Source of the DNA: Uloborus plumipes
Taxonomy: Eukaryota > Arthropoda > Arachnida > Araneae > Uloboridae
Length of the DNA: 64,000 nt
Assembly: GCA_038373865.1 (NCBI GenBank)
Contig: JAXGGA010004426.1
Span: forward strand, 1 to 64,000
Reading direction: 5' to 3'
The notes under the pieces are model-generated. The model was given only the letters and a program-made list of their open reading frames with translations, made no database searches and was not told the DNA's origin. The translations under genes were made by a program, and so were the position numbers. Shown here in pieces: positions 21,917 to 33,010 of the stretch; position 1 is the stretch's first letter, and every line of letters starts with the position of its first letter.

Positions 21917-23210
21917 CCGTAAAATGGGGTTAATCGGAACACTTTTCAGCTTTGATTGTAAAAAAAAGCAGTTAAAAGATTTTTTTTTCAATTTGATTTT
22001 CTGGGTAAAAACTTTGGTCTTGCTTTACTTTTGATATTCCAAGCAAACACAAAACATTTTGAACAGTTATTATTAAAATATATAGGAAATTATGGGTGTT
22101 CCGAATCACCCCGCTGATAGGAGTCAATCGGAACACATGTTAAAATTTCTATTTTTTTCCATGAAACCTGTAATAGGTCTCACAAACATGAGTAATATTG
22201 ATGGGGGAGAACAAGAACATATAATTACTGTCAAATAAAAGTATTATTTCTATACCAGTAAACGTTTATAACTTGTCAAAATTCAAAATAATTTTGAACT
22301 TATGAAAAATGAAAAGTAATTTTAAGAAATGCTTTTGAATTGAAATACAAAGATTTAATACGAAAGGAAGTTACTCATGTCGTCCACAAATATGTACTTG
22401 TCCTTAAAACTAGCAATTGTGACTTGGCTTAAGTTTTTTCAAAGCATCTTCTGGGATGATCTCTGCCTTTTCTTTAGTTTCTTAAAATCTCTGGGTTTGG
22501 GGATTGTCCTGAAAGATTTTTTTGCTTATTTATCACTGTCTGTGTGCTTGCCTTTTGCTATATAAAGTCTATATGACTTTCTCCCTCGTATTTTAAATAA
22601 AAAGAAGTCTCCTGGAGAAAAAATCTTATGAAATCTGCAACTTTTTGTCATTCTAAGATCTAGTTGCTCACGAGAAGGGATAAACAGTAATAAATCCTTG
22701 TCCTTGTCTTGATTAGAGGAATTGGGATTAGAATCTTGATTTTTCAAACAGTTTCCTTCAAATAAGTTTGAATTGGAACAACAGAACAAATTGTTCCGAT
22801 TCACCCCGCATTTTTTTTTTCCTATGGCATTTTTCAGAATTCTTCACTTTTATGACACAATTTATAAAAAATGTAAATTCTAATGTGGTATTCTGTTGTT
22901 CAGATACATGTATAATTGAAACATACCACTCTTAGGTTTAAAATATAAGAAGGTTTGTTCTTGCATATGAAGTTTTGCAGTCTATGAAAATGTGATGTTT
23001 TCTAGCATTCCACGTACAGCCCTCCTTAGAAGCCAGTAGGGTTGCCAGATTGACAAAAGTAATTTTTTCCTACTTCCTATGATCTTACCTTTCTAAAAAA
23101 AAAATTAATGGCGAAAAATACCCAATAGTATATTTATAAAGAATTTCTTTGTACGGTCTGGAAGTTTTGTTCTGATTGACCCCGCTGTTCCTATACACCC
23201 CATTTTACGG
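21917..23210 (-). mobile_element. TA-flanked element with CCGTAAAATGGGG ends (pogo-like?)
   Basis: TA at 21915-21916 and 23211-23212 flanks inverted ends CCGTAAAATGGGGT and ACCCCATTTTACGG (1294 bp). The phrase (G)TTCCGAATCACCCCGC recurs inside near both ends. A TA target suggests a Tc1/mariner relative. A minus-strand frame inside may be a transposase remnant. Confidence 0.68.
22526..22804 (-). pseudogene. possible transposase C-terminal remnant
   Basis: The 92-residue minus-strand frame is hydrophilic, then ends in SPGDFFLFKIRGRKSYRLYIAKG. That resembles the GDFVLVKF...YYVG tail seen in some pogo/Tc1-type transposases. No DDE residues are visible. The identification rests on this short motif and its location inside an inverted-repeat element. 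Confidence 0.35.
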
Positions 23211-23212
23211 TA

Positions 23213-24286
23213 TTCAAAATTTTACAAGGATCATAAATATTTTAGCTTCATCCACATGGTCTACTAATTAGTGCAGATATTAATTAAAAATCGTTTTATG
23301 TCCACCTGAACGTGAACACCAAAAAAGTTCCAATCTTATCGGGTTTTCGAACTGCGGAAAAGCATTTCAAAAAAAAAAAAAAAAAACCGAAAATTTCTTC
23401 GAGCTTCGGAGTTCCAAAAATGACTAAGTTATAAGCGTTAAAAGTAAAAAATAAAGAATCAATAACACTCCCACATACATTAAAAGTAAAACCTAAACGG
23501 ATAAATTGAATACAAAAGATAAAAAGGACTAATAATGCACTTGGACTTTTTGTATTTAGTAAATCATCATCATAAAAAGAAAATTTTACATCTTGACTTC
23601 AAATTATGTTTTTTGCAATTAGGAATTGCTATAGATGGATGTGTAGGACATAGGCACCACCACCCAAAGCAGCAGGGCCCAGTGGATGTCCCAGGGGTGG
23701 TGCAGCGGGACATACCTAGTGCGGGTATCAGCCACCTTGCAAAAGATAAGTAAATAAAACCCAGAAAATTTTTGAACAATACGTAAAAAAATCTGCTTCC
23801 TGAAGCTACAAAAATTCAGAGAAAATAGGCAAACAAAGATTTTTAAAGTGTTATGCATTTTGCAAGTTAAGATCAATAAATCTTTTGGGTTGACAAATTG
23901 CTGATATGAATGAACTAAGAGAAAAAGCGAAATAAAAGAAAAGATAACTTATTGTCACTTGCTGACACCTGCTTTCGGTATAGCTTTTGATCACCTCGTA
24001 ATCCAGTGACAAGCACAAAAGCATTAAAATGTAAATTGATCAATCGTAAAAATGCAATAAATTCTTTAAAGAAACAGTGTATAGATTTAACTTGATGGTT
24101 AGTCCCTCAAGTTAGCACCAAGGGGTTTTGATGTTCTCCCCGTAAATATTTTGGAATTGTGTTTAAAACGCTGTTTTAGTTTTGTTTAGCCATTGTTTTG
24201 GGAACGGGGCAGAGTTTCAAGGGTTCTCCTCTGGAAAATATTTGAAAAAAGGGGGGGCGGGGTTAGAAGTCCATACTGTCTTTGAT
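23213..24286. other. intergenic, no bounded element
   Basis: Contains a GC-richer patch around 23640-23735 with overlapping frames on both strands and no splice context. No family was recognised. Confidence 0.35.
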
Positions 24287-24295
24287 TAGGGTTGA

Positions 24296-24465
24296 CCAGG
24301 GACGTCATTTCGAATTTTTCCAAGGGGGGGTAAAGGGTGCATACACAATGTAAAATTTACCAAAATATGGAAAGAAACCACGCCCACTTGTATGCCAATA
24401 CATGGATTTCCCAAAGTCAGGGGGGGGCAAATGACCCCCCCTGCCCCCCTAAATGACGGGCCTGG
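24296..24465. mobile_element. hAT MITE, copy in the 24.3-kb composite
   Basis: The ends CAGGGACGTCATTTCGAA and TAAATGACGGGCCTG match the 43219 family in inverted orientation. Flanking octamers GGGTTGAC and GGTTTGGC differ at two positions, consistent with an aged 8-bp duplication. Confidence 0.62.
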
Positions 24466-24793
24466 GTTTGGCACGTTTTTGCCGAAGGTGGAAAAAACCA
24501 GTAAAAATACCTTTTTGCCAGTTTTTGTCGAAGTGGCAAAAATGGTTACCTTTATTTACGAAATTTTTCCGAACTTTTTCTAATAATTAATAAAGTTTTT
24601 TTTTTAGAACATTCATTGCATTATTGAACCTGCATATAAATTTATAGAGAAACAAGCTATAATTAGTATGCACAATATTGTCCAACAGCAACAGTAGGCT
24701 ATGTTAAAACCTGCAATTTTAACTTTTTTAGGGTGAGCAGGTGGTCACAGGGTCATACTCAATGCATTTTATTTTGAAAAGCAACAACCATTT

Positions 24794-25069
24794 GCCGACC
24801 ACCTGGTCTAGTGGTCAGAGCAGTCTGCCAAGGGTGGTGTGGTCCCGGGTTCGAATCCCAGCCTGGGCATGGATGTGCTTTCTTTCTCCTGTCCTTGTCC
24901 TTTCTTTGTGTGAATGTGTTGTTGTGCTGTGAAAGGATGCCTACCCTATAAACAGGTAGCTATGGCATACGTGTACTGTGGAAGTCGGACTTCACACCAA
25001 ATTATAGTACAGTTGCAAAAGTGAAGCAGCGCACCCCAAATTGCCAGTCTGGCTAGCACACGACAAGAA
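24794..25069 (+). repeat. tRNA-derived SINE, copy 1
   Basis: The 12-bp direct repeat CAACAACCATTT (24782-24793 and 25070-25081) flanks the element, the mark of target-primed retrotransposition. The head is tRNA-like: box A TGGTCTAGTGGTCAGAG, box B GGTTCGAATCCC. The unrelated body ends CTAGCACACGACAAGAA. A close copy is at 44384-44659 and a relative in reverse at about 42905-43195. Confidence 0.83.
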
Positions 25070-25961
25070 CAACAACCATTTATTTGTAAACACATTCATT
25101 TCACTAAATCAGAGGGGAGAGGCAATTTTCTCCTCCTTACCCCACAATACGACTGTCCCGGCTATCTTACTACTGTTCTGAGGCTAAATGTCTCGTTGTT
25201 ACTCTGAGATAATGAGATGAAAACATAGTTAAACTCATATTAAACTATAAGTAACTAATGATGAAAATCTCATAAAATAGTAGACTTATCAACTTCAATT
25301 AAATTGTCTACATTAGAATTAGAATACATTTTTGTTTTTCTAAAACTGAATAGCAAAAACAGGTTTTGAAACATTTTTTTCCCAATGTAAGTTTTTTCTT
25401 TTTTCCTATAAAAATTATTTTAAAATATTTTTATTATTAAATTAATATCAATGAAATTCTAAATTACTTAAATAATTTAACTCTCAATTGTATTGTGTAC
25501 GAAATGATTGTTTTTTAGTACATTTTTTGTATCCAGCAATTTTTTCTAGTTTTTGCCAGTTTTTTCCATTTTTGCCGGTTTTTACCAGGTTTTTTTCCAG
25601 TTTTTGCCACTGTCCCGGCAAAAATACCATTTGCTTTCAAAATGCCCAACCCTATTTTCGATAGTGTTAAGGTAAGAGGGGCTCTTCCCGAAAAAAACTC
25701 CAAAACAAAAACGCATATATACAAGCCATCTCTAGCAAATTTATAACGAGCGGTTCGGAGTCCTCTCCATGAAATTTTGGAAAGTTTAAGTTTTAAAAGC
25801 GTAATTTCAGACATCTTTTATTGACTCAAGGAGAAACGAAGGAATTCGGAAATTCTGCCCCGTATTTTTTTTTTTTTTTGAGCTGATGAAATCCTAACTA
25901 AGCAATGGGGGCAGTGGCCCCTTTGCCCCGAGTCGCCGCCACTAATTACTTGGGTTAGAAT

Positions 25962-27572
25962 TAGAGATGGAACGAAGCGGCATTTGGCCGAAGCGCCGAA
26001 TACCGAAGCTTCGGCCAACTAATGGCCGAAGCTTCGGCTGGCGCACATATTGAAGTTTTTGGATTAAATGCATAATAAATGCGTAGAGTTTTATACTTTT
26101 CTCCATATGTTTTAATATTCTTAATTCTTAGCGTTACACAATATTTTCAGCTTACTGTGGCATTCTTAAATTGATTTCATTAATTAAAGTTTATTTTTAT
26201 TTTGGTTGTTTTTATTTTAATGTTCTTAGTATTACACAACATTTTCAGCTTACTGAGTCATTCTTAAATTAATTTCACTAATTAAAAGTTTTCTTGTTTT
26301 GTTTTGCTTTGTACTGCTAGTACAAGAAAAGACGACATTACTATTTTTGTATTGCAAATTAGTAGTAGGAAGCTCTACTTGGAACATGAAAAGCTCAGTC
26401 TGCAGTTCAGTTGATGTTTTATAATAAAACAACTGATATGATCATGTATTATACCATAGAACTACCCAATCTACTACTATTTACGTTGTGTTATATATTA
26501 TAAATATCTTAATATTCTTAATGCAAAATGCTTCAGTTTTTGGTGAATTCGAAAAAATAGTATCATGCATTCTTTTTTACTTGTCTTTCATTTGGTATTT
26601 ATTTTAAGAGGATTATTTAATAATGTCACAAGTTCAAAGAAACTATTCATTCCAAGGTTGAGTTTTGTCAAAGAAAAGGGGGGGGGGGGGGGAGTGTTTG
26701 GTTTTTTACATCGTAATTCTAAGTTGTGTGGCAAATGAGCAGGTATTATTCTATTAATTCAAGTATAAATGGCGAATCTTTTTTAAAGTTAATCAACTAA
26801 TCAGAATTTATTCTTTTTTAATTATAAATACTTAAAATGCGGATCTTGGGTGGATGTGTGCTACTAATGGACTGGACCCCTTCCTCATATTTTGATTTAT
26901 ACAAAAATAAATAAATAAGATGTAGCTTTAAGTTATGTATTAACAATTACTTACTTGTTTTACTATATCCTGATTTTGTTGTTTAGAATCTTGATCAATG
27001 AAATACATAATAAGTTAATATATGTTGATAGATTAATGCATCTCTTTAAAAAACTGAAATTGTGTACCTATAAATTTCAAAAAATATAAAATTTTAAAAG
27101 AAAGTAATTCAGGATGCATAATAGTTGCACATCTGCCCTTGTACACATAAGAACCATTACCATTGTTCAAAGTTTCAAAGCTAGAAATCATTGAAAAATA
27201 CTCAATGCAGTATATTTATATAGCTTTTATTTTAAAACTAAAGTTTTTTTGAACAAATATAACGAAATGTAATATTTAAAAGAACATAGTGTTAATAAAT
27301 ATTTTATTAATTATTGAATGCATTCTGGCTTCAAATGTTCAATACGCACATATTTTTAATTGAATATAAATTTCTATTATGCTTTATCATGAGGAACAAT
27401 TTGAAGTTAAAAAGACTATCTTATATGATATTAATTGTAACAGAAAATTTGCTGCATAAATTTCAGGCCGAAGCAGCCGAAGCGGCCGAATCACAACTCA
27501 TGCTTCGGCCAAACCGAAGCTTCGGCAAAATGGCCGAAGCTTCGGCCCGGCCGAAGCTTCGTTCCATCTCTA
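25962..27572. mobile_element. hAT element, 1.6 kb, non-autonomous
   Basis: The 8-bp duplication GTTAGAAT (25954-25961 and 27573-27580) flanks inverted ends TAGAGATGGAACGAAGC and GCTTCGTTCCATCTCTA. The first and last ~110 bp are packed with (G)GCCGAAGCTTCGGCC-type palindromes, the usual subterminal binding repeats of hAT transposases. No long frame or catalytic motif is visible inside. Confidence 0.82.
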
Positions 27573-27594
27573 GTTAGAATATAACACTGTACAG

Positions 27595-27850
27595 ATGTTC
27601 GCCATCACGATCGGTGCTTTACCCCTGCGATCGAATGAAAGCTTCCACCACCGCCAGCACGTTCAATTGGATTTCCTCCACTGCAGTACGCATTCTTCCT
27701 TCAGTTCAGCCACGGTATGAGGACGTGTACTCAAGGAAAGGATGCGTACAGCTGTGGAGGAGATCCCATTGAACGTGCTGGTTGGGTGGTGGAAGCTTTT
27801 ATTCGACGTCTGGAGTAAAGCGCCGATGGTGATGGCGAATATCTGTCTGT
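27595..27850. repeat. foldback with ~120-bp arms
   Basis: The left arm (TTCGCCATCACGATCGGTGC ... ACGCATTCTTCC) and right arm (GGAAAGGATGCGTACAG ... GCCGATGGTGATGGCGAA) are inverted copies with roughly 80-85% match by eye. The segment is GC-richer than its surroundings. Family unknown; a relic of a Tc1-type transposase tail is possible but unproven. Confidence 0.45.
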
Positions 27851-28407
27851 ACGGTGTGATATTCAAAACCAAGTAATGGCATGTATGGTATGGTAAATGG
27901 CATACATTTTTCTAAAAAAACACACACAGAAAATAAATACATATTTTTATTAAATAAATTGTTTGCTGCTCTTGATGATAAATTTAAGCGCCTTGGATGT
28001 TATTTCCCCCAGTTGCCAAAATTTAAAAACAAATGAAGAAAGAAAGAAAAATAAAAATCAACTTCAGAAAAATGATAAATATATCAGCTTAAAGTTCTCT
28101 TAAATCAATAATTTTCCTCAAAAATAAAGTCGTTTGCAGTTTTCTTCTTGTTAAAAAAACAAAGCACTAAGTTTTCTTCTGTTTTTCGTCGCGAAAAATA
28201 AATGATTATTAATGAAAATAATTGTTAGGCATTCTTCTATTATATGCAAACACCATGTTCCATGAAACTCATAGTTTTGCCGTTGACAAATATTTTGTTC
28301 ATCAATATAAATTTAGGGGGGTGGGGGCACCCTTTAATAAGGTGTTTAAAATAAATTAAGTCAATTTTTAGGCAAACGAGAGCCATTTTCAACAAGAGGT
28401 TCTTATA
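27851..28407. other. intergenic, nothing recognised
   Basis: A+T-rich DNA with a short G run near 28316-28327. No feature supported. Confidence 0.4.
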
Positions 28408-28411
28408 TTAA

Positions 28412-28912
28412 CCCTTCACTGCACGATTTTTTATATTTTCATGAAAAAAAGTATATGTTACCTTTAAATAGCTCCGAGTTCAGGAAAAATGAAAAAAAAA
28501 AAATTAATCTAAAAAATGTGCACCAAAAATGATGTTTTAATTGTTTGTTCTATATATGGTACAAAGCACATAGCATATGCTTTGTATACCGATAAGTGTA
28601 GTAATCTACAATGTGTTTTGTGCCATAAGTGGTATAAACAAATTTTCCACTAAGTGTATGTAAACAATTTTAGAACAAAGGAAATAATGACTAAGCACAC
28701 TTCTAACGGAAATGCAGACCCTCTTTCTTTCAAAAGCAAGAACTGTAATACCTAGACTAGTGCAACTAACTAATGCATAAAAATCACACTAAACTGTTAT
28801 AGCAATGTTCCAGAAGGGGCACAAAGCTCAGTTTAATTGCATTTAAAAATCATAGAAATATATGAGGGTTTATTTGGTTTGTGCCAGATCTGGCACACCG
28901 TGCAGTGAAGGG
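28412..28912. mobile_element. piggyBac-like TTAA MITE, 501 bp
   Basis: TTAA at 28408-28411 and 28913-28916 flanks perfect inverted ends CCCTTCACTGCACG and CGTGCAGTGAAGGG. No transposase frame inside. Clean ends suggest a fairly young insertion. Confidence 0.8.
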
Positions 28913-28916
28913 TTAA

Positions 28917-30099
28917 TTTTTCCTAAAAAAATAAAATTTGAAACTGAATTTTAAGATATAAAAGTCTGATATATTTTCCTTCAAACGGTACAAGGCGCTG
29001 TTCAAAAAAATTCTTGATGAAATTCTTAGTTATCGCTCCTGAATAGAAGATAAATAAAAAATAATGAAATAACGCTTTGAAAATAATGCAGTTGAATGTT
29101 TGAAAGCAAGAAAAATACTGCACTGTTTAGTTAATTTCCATTTTTGATTCAACATTTTGGAATGAAAGAAAGTTTAATTTTTAATAATTATTAAAAAAAA
29201 AATGATAAGAAAAAATAGAATTTTAAGAAGAATACAATTATTTTTGCATTTTTTCTTTTCTGTTTTAATTGGGAAGTTAAGGGGCAAAGTTATTGTTGAA
29301 TAATTAAATTCTTATTAAATATTTTTAATCAAATTATAAAATATAAAAAATAATTTTTGAAAACAAATTTTTGTTTTTGTTATTTGAAAATAGAACTTTT
29401 CCAAATTTATTTTTATACATTGTTTAGCTTAACCTTGACTGAGGGGATTCAGACCTCATTATAAACATTCAGATACATTCGTGAATTTGTAATATAAAAA
29501 TACAGTTTCTGTTACATAACTGATTCATTAAAACGTTTCTCAAAGTAAACTTTGATGCCAATTCGTTCCCTTCAGGCTATTAACGAAATTCCAACATTGA
29601 CACGGGTTTGATTGCTAGTGTATATCTTTTGAAATGTTATTTGGCAAAAATATAAACAAAATAATATAAAAAACGTAAAAAGAGAGATAAAGAGAGAGAA
29701 AATAAGTAAATTAGGGGCTGTTTATTCATGATTTCATGCTTTGAGGGGGTGGGGGTCGTGAAATTGTGACAGTTTGTGACAAGGAGGAGAAAGAGGGCAA
29801 CAAGAAATGTGACATCACGTATTTTTATAACAATATGTTAGTGAGAAATAGTGTGACATGTGACAGAAGGGGGAGGGAAGAGGTGTTAAAAATATAGGTA
29901 AAAAAAACTGATATTATTTATCGTCATCCCCTCAATAAATAAAAGTAATGTTTCAAAGCGAAACATTTTCGAATTTCAGTTCTGCAATCTTAAGTAATAA
30001 CAATGAACAGTAGTCCAACTTAAAAAAAAAGAAAAAAAAAAATCTTTTGATCCGTTGACATAAAACAACTTTTACTTCCTGCTTTTAGAAGTTATTTCG
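28917..30099. other. intergenic; possible repeat around 29706-29880
   Basis: GGGGCTGTTTATTCATGAT followed by a GTGAC-rich, G-rich block resembles one end of a Harbinger-type repeat. No matching right end was found. The remainder is A+T-rich. Confidence 0.3.
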
Positions 30100-30450
30100 T
30101 ATTTATGAAACCTTTAATCCCGAACGATGGGGTCCTTGCCATTCGACAATGCGGCAGAAGACAATTTTATAGCGCGGCAAGAGTGCGTACGGTTGCTCAT
30201 CAAATGACAAATGGTGATTTCCTATAGATGTCGCTGCGATAGAGTGCAGCACCAGACTGCCTGTCGTCTGCCATTGCAACAACAGCGCGGTTGCCAATGT
30301 TTGGCGCGTTATCGATTTTTGTATCAAAATCTGTTGCGAACGCGAAAACAACTCTGTAGAACACGTTTTTTGGTTAGCCCAGCGTCTTTGCGGCAAAGCC
30401 AACATTATTTAGATTACTGTTGTGAAACGCATCGTTTTTACAACTAATCT
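30100..30450. other. GC-richer unique-looking block
   Basis: About 350 bp with several CpGs and near-equal base use stand out from the A+T background. Overlapping frames on both strands have no splice borders. It could be a regulatory region, a non-coding first exon, or a repeat of unknown family. Confidence 0.25.
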
Positions 30451-31313
30451 TAAGGAGAACAAATGTTTCACGCATTACTTTTATTTAAGAATAGGAAAAA
30501 TATTGTATCTTTATTTGTGAGTTTTAAAATGCGTGTTAAATGCTTTTGCATTATATTTAAATTTTAAGTCTGCTGAAGTTTGATACTTTGAAACTTTTAA
30601 TTATTTTATTTAGAAATTCATTTTTTACAAAATACGATGTTAATGTTGTCGATTTTTGTTTTGGCAAAAATCACTGTGTAGCAAAAACTCCATCATAACG
30701 AATACATTGTAGATTCCCAATAAATGTTGAAGTAGGGTCGTATACAACGAAATTTCTCTACAACAAAATGGTTTCTCTGGTCCCTTTGGCTTCGATAAAA
30801 TGGGATTCAACTTAATACATATATTTCTTCGATATTTTTTACGACAGTAAAATATCAAAGTAAAGTAAATATACTCTAGAAGCCACAAAAGCTGTTAAAA
30901 AAGTTATGTTAAGATACAAATTTATATAGAATATGGATTTCCTTACATTGGTTCTTGGCTCTTTTCTTATTCAAAACTTTTTGAAGCGTTAATAAAGAGC
31001 TTCGTTTTCACTTTTTTTTCTTTTTTTTCAAATTTCATGTTAGAGTATTAAACTATAAATTGCCCTTAAACCAATTTTCTCGAGTGACGTAATGTTTATT
31101 GACGTAATTATGTCATAATTAATAACCAAACAAATACAAATTTTCATTCTAAACTTTTCAGTTCAACATTAAGATAATATGATGGAAATGTAATGTGAAG
31201 GAAAAATAATTGCTACATTCGTAATAGAAACTATAATGTTACCTTTGTGGAGTCGTGTTACACGGCTTGTTTGACAACCTTGATACGCAAATTCAAACCA
31301 GCAGCTGCTTTAG
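30451..31313. other. intergenic; Tigger-like fragment near 30690-30800
   Basis: Phrases such as ACAACGAAATTTCTCTACAA, then GGTCCCTTTGGCTTCG, resemble the terminal part of a pogo/Tigger-type element. No second end is visible. Otherwise A+T-rich. Confidence 0.3.
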
Positions 31314-31456
31314 AGCCCTGCTCCACATTTGACGTAAAGCAGAAAAATAAAGCAGAAACGTAAAATCGATTAAATAGTGTTCCTATAAAAAGTATCCCGA
31401 TTTTCGGTTTCTGCCTTTGGTTTCGGTCGCGTTTTCTGCTTATGTGGAGCAGGCCC
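31314..31456 (+). mobile_element. 144-bp MITE family, copy 1 (diverged)
   Basis: Ends AGCCCTGCTCCACAT and ATGTGGAGCAGGCCC. It is the most diverged of five copies and lies 50 bp left of copy 2 in the same orientation. Confidence 0.75.
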
Positions 31457-31506
31457 TTACTGTTAAATTAGAATTTCATTCAGTCTTAGAAATGCAATTG
31501 AAGAAA

Positions 31507-31650
31507 GGGCCATGCTCCACATCGACGTAAAGCAGAAAAATTAGGCAGAAGCGTAAAATGGATTCAATGGTGTTCCTATGGAAAGTACCCGGATTTTCGG
31601 TTTCTGCCTTCAGTTTCGGTCGCGTTTTACGCTGATGTGGAGCATGGCCC
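31507..31650 (+). mobile_element. 144-bp MITE family, copy 2
   Basis: Inverted ends GGGCCATGCTCCACATC and GATGTGGAGCATGGCCC, exactly 144 bp, flanked by AAA on both sides (3-bp target). Nearly identical to copies at 37968, 52294 and 52992. Confidence 0.85.
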
Positions 31651-32737
31651 AAACTGTTGAGAAAGTAAAAAGCTCTTAAAGATTTTCTATTTTGAAAAGA
31701 GTTGATACATTTTGTAATTTATAAATTAAGGAAAATATCATTTACAAATGACTCTCAATGGCAGGATAGCTTTTAACCAGGTTAATAATTCATTTTTAAT
31801 GAATTAAATAGACGTAATCTCTCAATTTCAGATGTTGTAGAAAACTAGTTTTTGCTTTTGTTCTAGACCAGTAAATATAATAAAACTAGTAAAATATAAG
31901 TGGAGCAGTTTGAAATAGAAAAATTGGGGCTTAAAGTTACCTTGAATGACTGTACGCATTTTATGGATATATCCACGCACGCAAATGATTGGATATAACT
32001 ATAATTTGAAAAATCCATTTACGTCAATGAGAGCTATTTCGCAACTTCCTTATATCGACGCTACAAAATCGTAGGGGGGGGGGAGAGAAAACTACTATGA
32101 AAATTAGAGAAAGGGAGTAAAACTGATAACTTCAAAGCTGATTTTCTCAAAACCATTTCTTCATACATAATATGTTCAAGTTCATCCACTTTACTTTTTA
32201 GACGTAAGGATACATTCTTATTAATTTATTATTTTTCAAGAGATAATTTTCAAGAATGGAAAATCATACTTCTCGCATAAACTTAACTTGGCAAAAAAAT
32301 AAATAAATAAACAAGTGAATAAAAAGCAAAAAACATTATTTTTCGAACTGGATGTTGTAGGAAATATAAGTAATCTTTTAAACTACTAATTAATAGTTTT
32401 TCCACCTTCAAATAACTAATATTCTATTTGCAGCTTAAAATATAATTTGAAATCCTCTGATTTTGCGAAACTTTTTTCTTTCACTTTTTAAATATTTAAA
32501 CTTATCATGGAAAGTAAACATGAAAACGGTTGATGTTCCAATTATCAAAACTGTTTACGTTTCAATTATCAAAGCTAATTGATGTGTTTCAAACTTTAAC
32601 CATACCGGATGCCGTAATATTATTTTATGGTTCAATATAGCAATCAATAGTGATATTTAAATGAAAATGTAATGCACATTTTGACATGTAATTCAGAATC
32701 ACTGTAAAAATACGTGTGGACACAAACATGGTTGTAA
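31651..32737. other. intergenic A+T-rich, nothing recognised
   Basis: Only low-complexity tracts and a short G run near 32073-32083. Confidence 0.4.
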
Positions 32738-33010
32738 CCTGCAATACACCGCCAACTCGGCTATTTCGATCCATGGACAGCTGTTTCGCGCTTATTATGC
32801 TCTCATCAGCTTGGAATACGAAAGTAGTTGGCAAGTTGGAGGCAAAAATCCTCTTATAAAGCAAAGAGAGCTAAAAAAACTGGTAGCTAATGTGAAATTA
32901 GAATACCAGCGAGTGACCGCACTTGGTACGGTACAACTCGTAATTTTTTTTAGGCAGAGCTCAAGGTATAAATCAGTAAGTAACCGCCTCTAAGCAAAGG
33001 CTAAGGCAGA
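32738..33010 (+). repeat. dispersed repeat, family R, copy 2
   Basis: Shares with 36205-36420 a run of matching phrases: CGCCAACTCGGC, TTTCGAT.CATGGAC, CTCATCAGC.TGGAATA, GAGTTGGAGGCAAAAAT-type, ACTGGTAGCTAATGTG, AACCGCCTCTAAG. No coding capacity shared between copies, so it is a non-coding repeat. Confidence 0.6.

Larger units (their letters stand above)
24287..25655. mobile_element. composite element with TAGGGTTGG(G)CA ends
   Basis: The left end ATTAGGGTT...TTTGGCACGTTTTTGCC, once the inserted MITE is removed, is complementary to the right end ...ATGCCCAACCCTATTTT. TTTTTGCC(A/G)GTTTTT motifs recur at both ends. Two later insertions lie inside: a hAT MITE (24296-24465) and a SINE (24794-25069). 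Superfamily unassigned. Confidence 0.52.

Noticed and set aside
24741..24932. 63-residue frame near 24.8 kb
   Set aside because: It is a translation through the SINE head and body; no coding evidence.
30103..30447. Overlapping frames on both strands at 30.1-30.4 kb as a gene
   Set aside because: No splice borders, no recognised similarity, and both strands are open equally, as expected for a GC-richer non-coding block.
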